Source: an uncultured Methanobrevibacter sp. (GTDB lineage Archaea; Methanobacteriota; Methanobacteria; Methanobacteriales; Methanobacteriaceae). From it: a DNA stretch of 15,825 nt. Under the pieces are notes generated by a model. That model ran no database searches, had not been told where the DNA came from, and saw only the letters and a program-made list of their open reading frames with translations. Within the stretch, counting starts at the first letter, position 1, and the number at the start of each line of letters is the position of its first letter. The translations under genes and the position numbers were made by a program. The stretch spans positions 1-15,825 of the forward strand of contig NZ_CALGFC010000041.1 of NCBI RefSeq assembly GCF_937881195.1, given 5' to 3'. Positions 9,440 to 15,825 of this stretch are shown here, piece by piece.

Positions 9440-11623
9440 TTATATATCATTATATTGGTCATGAATGTAATTATAATTTTTTTTAATAAGTTTGTGGATG
9501 TTTTCAGCACCAACAATATCTTCATCTTCTACTTTCCATTCAGAGGGATACATAATAAATGGTTTAGTTTGTGTTCCTCCAAGACCACCATGACTACCAA
9601 CTAACTCTTCGAATGCTGCAACTTCATCATTATCTTTATCATATAAACTGTTTACCAAAATATCTGGAACATATTTGAAATTATTTGTTCTAAGAAGATG
9701 TTTTCTAGCATTGGATCCAAAATCTTTTAAAGGATTGTTTCCTTCGATTTTGTCTTCATCTAAGTAATATACTCCATCTTTTCCAATAGCTAATGCTCCA
9801 TTTTCTTTAGAATTAACTAAAATAAAACCTACTCCTTCGTGTTGAACAAGTCCAGGGATTAATTCAGGGAATAATTCTTTTATAGTTTCATAATCCAGAC
9901 GATTTTCCCATTGAGTTAAATATATCAATCCTAAATTTCCAGATGCAAGTACAATAACTTCCGCATTTTTAAGGTTTGTTTTTGATTTTTTAATGGTTGT
10001 TGATTCTGAAATTTTATAATCACTAATATACTCTAAAATATTGTCTCCTTTTGACTTAATTTTTGTTGATATTTCATCATATTTATTTTTAGCTGTTTCA
10101 GTTTTATCTCTAACAATATTTTTAACATCTGTAATTGGTGAAGTAATTACTTGGCCAAAGTGATCTTCATTGGAGGATAATTCTCCATAAACATTCATAT
10201 CTTCTGGAAGTAGATTTTTTACTAAGTCTTCTAAACTTAAACCATATCTTTGTTTGAATGTGGCTCCATTACTTTGTCCATGATCTGATTGTACAACAAT
10301 TTTATAAGGCCTTTTTGTGTAATTGTTTCCACCAGCTATTCTTTTAATTTGCCTATCAATACCTTTCAATGCATTAAATGAATCATTATCTCTAATTCCT
10401 GAGTGATGAGCTATTTCATCATATCCTAAATAAGTAGAGTATATTATATCAGTTTTTCCTTTAACCATATCTCCAATAATAGTTTGTGTGTTTATTTCTC
10501 TTATATATACATTAGCACAGGCTCTTACAAATAAATACATAAATCCTTTTCTAATTCTAGGCCTAATATTTTTAACTTTATGAGTTATTTGAGAAATGAT
10601 TTCTTTTAAAATATCAAATACAAATAATAAAATAATACGGCCGAAATTTGAAGGATTTGAGTAAACATAATACCATGTTCGGTTGTAGAATTTTTTTATG
10701 TCATACATTTTACTGTATGTAAATAGCACATTTTCTGTATCTCCTGAAAATAAATTTGATCTACTTGATCCATTATTATAAAGGAGGCCTTTTCCATCGG
10801 ATATACGTTTTTCAATTTTAGGAGCATCCATAAGCCCAGTTGAAACCATTATCTTATTATTATTTTCTTTTTCAACCCATCTGAATGCAACTATATCTTC
10901 ATTATTCCCGTGCAATATCCCTGCCTGACTTGATCCAGTTTGACTAGATAAATCTGTTTCCCATTCTTTTATTTTATGGGATTTATCTTCTTTCCATTTA
11001 GCTAAAGTAGGCATATGACCTTTTTCTATTGCTTCTTCTAATATATCTTTAGCTAACCCATCTATTTCTATTATAATTAATCCTGGTTCATTAACCTGTG
11101 TGCTGTTTTCATGATTTATATTATTCTTTTCATTATAATTATCAGGGAATTGATTATAATCAACTTCTCCATTTGTAAAATAATCATCATTATATCTTAT
11201 TTTTTTTCTTCTTATAATAAAATTGTAATATTCATCTTCATTGCCCAAAGTTAGTATTGAAGTTAATATTGTATGTATTACTGCTATTCCAAGAGGTACA
11301 ATAATTAAAGCATATCCATCTATACTTAATGTCGGCAGGAATAGACTTATTACCCATATTACACCGGCATTCAAAAGAAGAGACCCAATACCGATGGTAT
11401 ATACTAAAAAAGGAAGAAAAATTCTTGCAAGTATTGGCCAAAAGAGGGCATTTATTATTTCTAAAATAACTATTACAATAATCGCTGTGTTAAATCCATC
11501 AATATTTAAACCAATAGCCATATTAGCTAATAAATATAGTACAATAATTTCTCCAACCCAAACAATCAGGGTTCTAATAAAAAATTTTATATTAGCAAAT
11601 ATTTTTTTAGATAAAGTGTTCAT
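9440..11623 (-). CDS. Four-TM holin-like domain fused to alkaline-phosphatase-superfamily hydrolase
   Basis: This is a 727-residue membrane protein. Four hydrophobic segments at about 20-38, 45-65, 70-96 and 104-127 resemble the four-TM phage-holin-like superfamily, without implying phage origin. A polar Asn-rich linker (about 130-180) leads to a type I phosphodiesterase / alkaline-phosphatase-like domain. A complete metal-ligand set is visible: D188 in IEIDG, a nucleophile candidate in SSQTGSSQAG (T229 or a nearby Ser), D402 and H406 in YDEIAHHSG, D447-H448 in SDHGQS, and H679 in GSHGG. The substrate is unknown; a phosphodiester or phosphate monoester of a lipid, nucleotide or glycopolymer is possible. 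Positive charges before TM1 (KK, K, R) and after TM4 (RRKK) suggest by the positive-inside rule that the catalytic domain is cytoplasmic. There is no SD before the ATG, so initiation may be leaderless or the start uncertain. The gene is divergent from the YchF gene. Confidence 0.85.
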   Translation of the reverse strand: MNTLSKKIFANIKFFIRTLIVWVGEIIVLYLLANMAIGLNIDGFNTAIIVIVILEIINALFWPILARIFLPFLVYTIGIGSLLLNAGVIWVISLFLPTLSIDGYALIIVPLGIAVIHTILTSILTLGNEDEYYNFIIRRKKIRYNDDYFTNGEVDYNQFPDNYNEKNNINHENSTQVNEPGLIIIEIDGLAKDILEEAIEKGHMPTLAKWKEDKSHKIKEWETDLSSQTGSSQAGILHGNNEDIVAFRWVEKENNNKIMVSTGLMDAPKIEKRISDGKGLLYNNGSSRSNLFSGDTENVLFTYSKMYDIKKFYNRTWYYVYSNPSNFGRIILLFVFDILKEIISQITHKVKNIRPRIRKGFMYLFVRACANVYIREINTQTIIGDMVKGKTDIIYSTYLGYDEIAHHSGIRDNDSFNALKGIDRQIKRIAGGNNYTKRPYKIVVQSDHGQSNGATFKQRYGLSLEDLVKNLLPEDMNVYGELSSNEDHFGQVITSPITDVKNIVRDKTETAKNKYDEISTKIKSKGDNILEYISDYKISESTTIKKSKTNLKNAEVIVLASGNLGLIYLTQWENRLDYETIKELFPELIPGLVQHEGVGFILVNSKENGALAIGKDGVYYLDEDKIEGNNPLKDFGSNARKHLLRTNNFKYVPDILVNSLYDKDNDEVAAFEELVGSHGGLGGTQTKPFIMYPSEWKVEDEDIVGAENIHKLIKKNYNYIHDQYNDI

Positions 11624-12122
11624 ATAATTTATACTTTAATCTTTAAATTTAAATAATTTTTTAATTAAATTTTAGGTAAATAGTCATTTTTAATATATTA
11701 TGGGAATTTTAGTTTATTCTAATATAAGCTATAATATAAAAAAATAATTAAAAAATAGTAATATTTCAATTATTAGCTTTTTTATCATTTTAATTTTAGT
11801 TTTTTATTTCAATAAAAAATTATTATTAGTTATAATTTAATATTGGGATATGAAAATATTTTGAAAAAGCAATGTTTAATAAGGTAATTCAATAAATTTA
11901 TTAAAAAACAGTATTTTATTATTTTAATTATTTTTTTAATTATTAATTTCATCATAAATATTATTATAATATTTATCATAAAAATTTATTAAAGAATATA
12001 TTTGGATTATAAAATTTATTAAAGAATATAATTCAGATTATAAAATTTATTAAAAATATTTCATATTAAAAAATATATCATATTAAAAATATCTATTTAT
12101 AAAAATTAAGGAAGTCAAAAAG
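11624..12122. other. AT-rich divergent intergenic region
   Basis: This 499-bp region separates two divergent genes and should hold both promoters. Apart from the repeat at 11981-12060, two copies of a CATATTAAAAA word lie near 12062-12087. No ORF with a good SD and no RNA gene were recognised. Confidence 0.55.
11981..12060. repeat. ~30-bp spaced repeat, three copies, upstream of the YchF-type gene
   Basis: AAAATTTATTAAAGAATATA occurs exactly at 11981-12000 and 12011-12030, and a diverged copy follows at 12042-12060. The period is 30-31 bp. The last copy ends 62 bp before the YchF start, so the array overlaps the likely promoter. Confidence 0.75.
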
Positions 12123-13310
12123 ATGCTTCAAATTGCAGTTACAGGAAAACCAAATGTTGGTAAATCATCATTTTTTAACTCAGCTACAACATCAAAAGTT
12201 GAAATGGCAGATTACCCATTTACAACTATTGATGCAAATAAAGCTATAGCAAATGTTGTAAAACCTTGTCCTTGTGTGGATTTAAATCTTACTTGTAATC
12301 CACGAAATTCTGAATGTATTGATGGAAAAAGATATATTCATGTTGAATTAATCGATGTTGCAGGCTTAGTTCCAGGAGCACATGAAGGCAGGGGTTTAGG
12401 TAATAAATTTTTAGATGATTTAAGGCAAGCCAAAGTTTTCATTCATGTTATAGATGCTTCTGGATCTACTGATGAAGAAGGTCGCCCAGTTGATCCAGGA
12501 ACTCATGATCCTCTTGAAGATATCGAATTTCTTGAATATGAAATTGTCATGTGGATGTATGGAATTTTAAATAAAAATTGGGACAGGCTTATTAGAAAAA
12601 TAGAAGCAGAAAAATTAGATGTAGCTAAAGTTATATATGAACAAATGTCTGGAACTGGTGTAAGTCTCGAAGATGTTATTGAAGCAAAAAGAACAATTAA
12701 TCCAGATTATCAAAAATGGGAAAAAGAAGATTTAATCTTGCTTGTAACAAACCTCAGAAAAATATCCAAGCCAATGTTAATTGTAGCTAATAAAGCAGAT
12801 CTTCCAACATCTGAGGAAAATATAAAAAGAATTAAAGAAAAATACCCGGATGTTATTCCAGCATCTGCTGATAGTGAATTAGCGCTTGTTAATGCATCTA
12901 AAGCAGGTTTAATAAATTATAATCCCGGTGAGTCTAATTTTGAAATTCCTGATGAGGAAAATTTAAATAAAAATCAGTTAAATGCTTTAAACTATATCAA
13001 AGAAAATGTTTTGGATAAATATGGGAGTACTGGTGTTCAAAAAGCTATTAATACTGCTGTTTTTGAATTACTTAATATGATAGTTGTTTACCCAGTTGAG
13101 GATGAGCATAAATTTACTGATAATAATGGAAATGTCCTTCCAGATCCTATACTTATTAAAATGGGTTCAAATCCTAGAAATCTTGCATATGTTATTCATA
13201 CTGATATTGGTGATAAATTTATGCATGCTGTTAACGCAAAAAAGAATATGAGGGTAGCTAGTGATTATGAATTATGTGATGGAGATATTATTAGCATTAT
13301 AACTAGTTAA
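12123..13310 (+). CDS. YchF/Obg-type GTPase with TGS domain (archaeal type)
   Basis: This is a 395-residue translation-associated P-loop GTPase. G1 is GKPNVGKS (8-15), the switch I region is YPFTTID (31-37), G3 is DVAGL (78-82) and G4 is NKAD (223-226). The C-terminal TGS domain occupies roughly the last 80 residues. Bacterial and eukaryotic YchF/OLA1 proteins carry an altered G4 and prefer ATP; the canonical NKAD here points to GTP. Four cysteines (C49, C51, C58, C65) form a compact cluster after switch I. From memory this cluster occurs in archaeal members and may bind a metal. A GGAAG SD precedes the ATG at 8 nt from the core. The gene stands alone on the plus strand, divergent from the membrane phosphohydrolase. 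Confidence 0.93.
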   Translation: MLQIAVTGKPNVGKSSFFNSATTSKVEMADYPFTTIDANKAIANVVKPCPCVDLNLTCNPRNSECIDGKRYIHVELIDVAGLVPGAHEGRGLGNKFLDDLRQAKVFIHVIDASGSTDEEGRPVDPGTHDPLEDIEFLEYEIVMWMYGILNKNWDRLIRKIEAEKLDVAKVIYEQMSGTGVSLEDVIEAKRTINPDYQKWEKEDLILLVTNLRKISKPMLIVANKADLPTSEENIKRIKEKYPDVIPASADSELALVNASKAGLINYNPGESNFEIPDEENLNKNQLNALNYIKENVLDKYGSTGVQKAINTAVFELLNMIVVYPVEDEHKFTDNNGNVLPDPILIKMGSNPRNLAYVIHTDIGDKFMHAVNAKKNMRVASDYELCDGDIISIITS

Positions 13311-13360
13311 AATTAAATAATTTCTTTTTTATTCTTTCTATTTTTTATTCTTTAATCTTT

Positions 13361-13425
13361 ATATATCTTCTATACATTTTTATATATCATCTATATATTT
13401 TTTATATATCTTCTATATATTTTTC
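13361..13425. repeat. ~21-bp T-rich repeat in the convergent gap, possible terminator
   Basis: Three copies of an ATATATCTTCTATATATTTTT-like unit begin at 13361, 13382 and 13404. The gap 13311-13443 lies between the convergent YchF and methyltransferase genes. T-runs on the plus strand suit termination of the YchF gene; a specific signal for the opposite gene is not evident. Confidence 0.6.
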
Positions 13426-13443
13426 ATATTCATCTTTTTATAT

Positions 13444-14115
13444 CTATTTTTTAGCCCATAATACTCCAAAGCAGTAAGCTTTATATATGCAATCAAAATT
13501 ACTAAAACCTGCATTTTTTAGCCATTTTAGTTGTTTACTTACAGGAGTTCTAATATCTAGTTTTAATCTCTCAATTGCTTTTTGTTTTCCTTCTGCATCA
13601 AGATTATTAGCTATTTCAAATTGCCATTCTTCATACATATTGTTTAAATATTCTGTTTCACCAGCTATTATTTCAGCATTTACAAATAACCCATCATGAT
13701 TTAACCATTGAAAAATATTGTCATATAATTCTATCTTTTTCTCATCAGGTAAATGGTGTATGGCTAAAGATGAAATAATAACATCATATTTTTTGTATTT
13801 TTCTGGTTTAAAGTCTAAAATATTTTTTAAATAGAAATTAAGATTATTATTTCCTTCAAAGCGTTTTTTTGCAATATTAAACATATCTTCAGAAATATCA
13901 ACCAAATCCATTTTAGCATTAGGATATTTTTCAAGAAACATTTCAGTAAAAATACCTGTTCCAGTTCCTATCTCAAGAACCTTTGGATTAAGATTTTTAA
14001 GTTTAATACTATCTATGGCTATCCCATAAAATTCATCAAATACAGGAATTAATTTTTTTCTTTCTGAGTCATATTTTTCAGCTATTTTATTGAATTGTTT
14101 ACTTACTTCTTCTAT
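13444..14115 (-). CDS. Class I SAM-dependent methyltransferase with apparent ATA start codon
   Basis: Taken from the first ATG (13941) the product is only 165 residues and lacks SAM-binding motif I. The same frame stays open for 58 further codons back to a TAA stop at 14116-14118. That stretch encodes a sensible N terminus, ending in VLEIGTGTGIFT (46-57), which is motif I. Further motifs are the acidic D73 in LVDISEDM and YDVIISSLAIHHL (110-122). The extension contains no ATG, GTG or TTG. The first codon after the stop is ATA, and GAGG stands exactly 7 nt before it. The full product would be 223 residues, normal for this superfamily; the substrate is unknown. Explanations are a genuine ATA start, a recent ATG to ATA mutation (a weakly expressed or dying gene), or a sequence error. 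It lies 21 bp after the acetyltransferase gene, probably in one transcript. Confidence 0.8.
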   Translation of the reverse strand: MEEVSKQFNKIAEKYDSERKKLIPVFDEFYGIAIDSIKLKNLNPKVLEIGTGTGIFTEMFLEKYPNAKMDLVDISEDMFNIAKKRFEGNNNLNFYLKNILDFKPEKYKKYDVIISSLAIHHLPDEKKIELYDNIFQWLNHDGLFVNAEIIAGETEYLNNMYEEWQFEIANNLDAEGKQKAIERLKLDIRTPVSKQLKWLKNAGFSNFDCIYKAYCFGVLWAKK

Positions 14116-14120
14116 TTAAA

Positions 14121-14126
14121 TCCCTC
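14121..14126 (-). promoter_or_regulatory. Ribosome binding site that points to the ATA start
   Basis: GAGGGA in transcript sense lies between the acetyltransferase stop and the methyltransferase frame. Its GAGG ends 7 nt before ATA 14115, the same distance as before the ATGs at 1519 and 3253. The overlapping ATG at 14127 opens a frame of only nine codons and has no SD of its own. Confidence 0.7.
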
Positions 14127-14136
14127 ATTTTATAAT

Positions 14137-14703
14137 TTATAAACTATTTGAATCGTTTTTAATTGAATATATGATTACATCATAAGATTCATTATTTTTA
14201 ATAATCTTTTTTATTTTAGAATCAGTATTAAAACCTGCTTTACTTAGAATTTTTTGAGAAATAATGTTATTTTCAAATGTAGTTGCATATATGCACTCTA
14301 TTTTATAATTATTAAATCCATATTTAACTATCTCTTTAATAACTGAGGTAGTAATTCCATTGTTCCAGTATTTCTCAGCTAACCAATATCCTATTTCTGC
14401 TTTTTTAATATTTTTATTAGAATTAAAACTAATGTTTTTTTCATTTTTTGAATTACAAGATAAAGATATTGAGCCAGCAGCTTCACCATTTACTTCAATT
14501 GCAAATACTTTCATAAATTCTTTTTTTGAAGTAATATTTATAAAATCTTCAGCATCTTTTTTAGAATATGGACTTGGAAATTCTTTAGTAAGCCATTTTG
14601 CAATATTTTGATTATTTGCATACTTAGTTATGGGGCAAACATCATCATTTCTAAATTTCCTAAGATTATAGTCAATATTAGTAAATTTATCGCCTGTCTT
14701 CAT
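14137..14703 (-). CDS. GNAT family N-acetyltransferase (RimJ/RimL-like)
   Basis: This is a 188-residue acetyl-CoA-dependent acetyltransferase, probably modifying a protein N terminus or a small amine; the acceptor is unknown. The GNAT core is visible: LRKFRNDDV near the N terminus, the AIEVNGEAAGSISL strands (68-81), the acetyl-CoA-binding part AEIGYWLAEKYWNNGITTSV (102-121), and N145/S149 leading into ILSKAGF (152-158). The usual pyrophosphate loop (Q/R-x-x-G-x-G/A) reads WNNGIT, so the last small residue is Thr, a mild departure. There is no SD before ATG 14703, unlike its neighbours. It may depend on translation coupled to the gene 58 bp upstream, or its start may be misplaced. It is followed at 21 bp by the methyltransferase frame. 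Confidence 0.85.
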   Translation of the reverse strand: MKTGDKFTNIDYNLRKFRNDDVCPITKYANNQNIAKWLTKEFPSPYSKKDAEDFINITSKKEFMKVFAIEVNGEAAGSISLSCNSKNEKNISFNSNKNIKKAEIGYWLAEKYWNNGITTSVIKEIVKYGFNNYKIECIYATTFENNIISQKILSKAGFNTDSKIKKIIKNNESYDVIIYSIKNDSNSL

Positions 14704-14761
14704 GGTATTATTACTTTATTTCATGTTAATTATTATTTTTAAATGCTTTATTATGCTTTTT

Positions 14762-15334
14762 TTACCAATATTGTTCACATAATTTTGGAACAAGCTTTCT
14801 TATGCTTTCTTCATCTTTTTTATCCCATTTTGCATCTATGTCTTCTCCAAATGATATTTCATCAACAATATTGAATATTTCTTTTGTATCTAGTTCAAAT
14901 TCTCTCATTCGTTCATAATATAAATTTATATCTTCATTTGACCCTATTTTTTCGTTAAATGCCATTTGTGCAACAGATAGCATATCTTCATTTTCATAAT
15001 AGTCATCTTCATAAGGCATATCTAAATCAATAATGGAGTCTGGGTTGAGAATTGCATTTAAATATGGTTCTTTTCCTCTAGAGATTAACCAACCTCTAAA
15101 AGATTTAAAACAATCCTCAGAACAACCATCATTTAAAACATAAGCTGCAGCCCATAATTTACTTTTTTCAGATTCTTTTGCATATATTTCATAAATTTTT
15201 CCAAATTTTAGTATTTCATCCTGACTATAATCAGATAATTTATTTTTCAATATTTGCATTTGTTTGTCTGTTTCCCAATCAGCTTCTTTATAAGATGTTT
15301 GGATTAATTCCCAAAATATATTCTTGTCCATCAT
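14762..15334 (-). CDS. DUF4240 domain protein
   Basis: This is a 190-residue soluble acidic protein that resembles the DUF4240 family, which is mostly bacterial and has no established function. Supporting features are FWEL near the N terminus (7-10), a helical region KLSDYSQDEILKFGKIYEIY (32-51), and the signature LWAAAYVLNDGCSEDCF (60-76) followed by FRGWLISRGK (79-88) and LNPDSIIDL. The C-terminal half is rich in Asp and Glu. GGAG stands 7 nt before ATG 15334; a second ATG follows immediately and is less well placed. It is the first gene of a probable three-gene minus-strand unit with the acetyltransferase and methyltransferase. The family link is from recognition of the conserved core only. 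Confidence 0.75.
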   Translation of the reverse strand: MMDKNIFWELIQTSYKEADWETDKQMQILKNKLSDYSQDEILKFGKIYEIYAKESEKSKLWAAAYVLNDGCSEDCFKSFRGWLISRGKEPYLNAILNPDSIIDLDMPYEDDYYENEDMLSVAQMAFNEKIGSNEDINLYYERMREFELDTKEIFNIVDEISFGEDIDAKWDKKDEESIRKLVPKLCEQYW

Positions 15335-15443
15335 ACTTTCACTCCTTTTTATATAATTTATAACTAATCATTATTGATTTTATATATTCATATTGATAAA
15401 AAATTTTTTATAAACGATAAAAATAATAGTAAAAGGTTTTCTC

Positions 15444-15554
15444 ATGTTATTTTTAGCTATTATTATCATTATTCTACTAAAGTTTATGTATTTTGAAATA
15501 TTTAATATTTTTTATAAAAATCAGCATAGAATACTTAACATAGAAATACTATAA
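15444..15554 (+). CDS. Possible 36-residue single-TM peptide
   Basis: ATG 15444 opens a 36-codon frame ending in TAA. The product begins MLFLAIIIIILLKFMYF, one hydrophobic segment long enough to span a membrane, and ends in a short polar tail. AAGGT lies upstream with its GG exactly 7 nt before the ATG, as for the real genes in this window. Short ORFs with Ile, Leu and Phe arise easily in AT-rich DNA, so only the SD spacing argues for it. It is divergent from the DUF4240 gene. Confidence 0.3.
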   Translation: MLFLAIIIIILLKFMYFEIFNIFYKNQHRILNIEIL

Positions 15555-15721
15555 ATATAAATCATAAAATAAGTTTTTTATCTCTAATAATTACTTTGGA
15601 TTTGTTTTATTGGATATTATACTTAATATTAACTATTATTTAATAATAACTGAATTTTAGAATATTTAATAATTGATTAAAGCATTAAAAATAGTATATA
15701 TAAATTAATATTTGATATGAT

Positions 15722-15825
15722 GATAAATGAATAAATAAAAGGAATAATTAATTTAATAGATAATTTAATAGATAAATGAATAAATAAAAGGAATAATTAA
15801 TTTAATAGATAATTTAATAGATAAA
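15722..15825. repeat. 49-bp tandem repeat, two full copies plus the start of a third, cut by the right window edge
   Basis: Positions 15722-15770 and 15771-15819 are identical over 49 bp, and 15820-15825 begins a third copy. Each unit contains AAATAAAAGGAATAATTAAT and an internal near-duplication of ATTTAATAGATA. The array continues beyond the window, so the copy number is unknown. Exact identity suggests recent expansion. Confidence 0.9.

Larger units (their letters stand above)
15335..15825. other. AT-rich intergenic region at the right edge
   Basis: This 491-bp stretch holds the presumed promoter of the DUF4240 gene, a possible small plus-strand ORF (15444-15554) and the 49-bp tandem repeat at the end. 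I see no RNA gene. Confidence 0.5.

Noticed and set aside
9440..9900. Holin-like domain as sign of a prophage
   Set aside because: The domain is fused to a phosphohydrolase, and no integrase, capsid, terminase or attachment site is present.
11241..11627. 128-codon plus-strand hydrophobic ORF
   Set aside because: It lies antisense to the transmembrane part of the phosphohydrolase gene, has no SD, and its hydrophobicity mirrors the TM codons on the other strand.
12260..12320. Four-cysteine cluster in the YchF-type GTPase as a novel metal site
   Set aside because: I recall a similar cluster in archaeal members of this family, so it is described in the gene entry and not reported as unusual.

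Overview
The window looks like a chromosomal segment of a very AT-rich methanogenic archaeon of the order Methanobacteriales, most likely Methanobrevibacter-like. The evidence is an archaeal-type leucyl-tRNA synthetase, an archaeal YchF-type GTPase with a TGS domain, an ArsA/Get3 ATPase, a cobamide/corrin methyltransferase (CbiE), and a secreted protein with repeats resembling pseudomurein-binding repeats. Pseudomurein is the wall polymer of this order. Intergenic regions are long, extremely AT-rich and full of short tandem repeats. The genus is an inference.

Layout, left to right. A 15-bp tandem array (1-105) lies downstream of a minus-strand secreted metallopeptidase-like protein (233-1519). 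A repeat-rich gap separates this from a minus-strand ArsA/Get3 ATPase (2243-3253). Three plus-strand genes follow: nadE (3739-4548), cutA (4683-4991) and leuS (5389-8442). A 12-bp array and four copies of a hairpin-forming repeat of about 41 bp lie just before leuS. Convergent to leuS are cbiE (8714-9349) and, upstream of it on the same strand, a four-TM holin-like domain fused to an alkaline-phosphatase-superfamily domain (9440-11623). The plus-strand YchF-type GTPase (12123-13310) is divergent from that gene. A minus-strand trio ends the coding part: DUF4240 protein (15334-14762), GNAT acetyltransferase (14703-14137) and SAM methyltransferase (14115-13444). A possible 36-residue membrane peptide (15444-15554) and a 49-bp tandem repeat close the window.

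Translation signals are very regular. In the peptidase, ArsA/Get3, nadE, leuS, cbiE and DUF4240 genes the GG of the Shine-Dalgarno (SD) core sits exactly 7 nt before the start codon. This rule places the methyltransferase start on an ATA codon, adds 58 residues and restores its SAM-binding motif I. It also supports the small plus-strand ORF at the right end.

Most genes are housekeeping genes (NAD synthesis, leucyl-tRNA charging, corrin synthesis, ribosome-associated GTPase, membrane-protein targeting), and I see no defence system, CRISPR array or mobile element. The items most worth a second look are the ATA-start methyltransferase, the putative wall-targeted M14-like enzyme, the membrane-anchored phosphohydrolase and the hairpin repeats before leuS.
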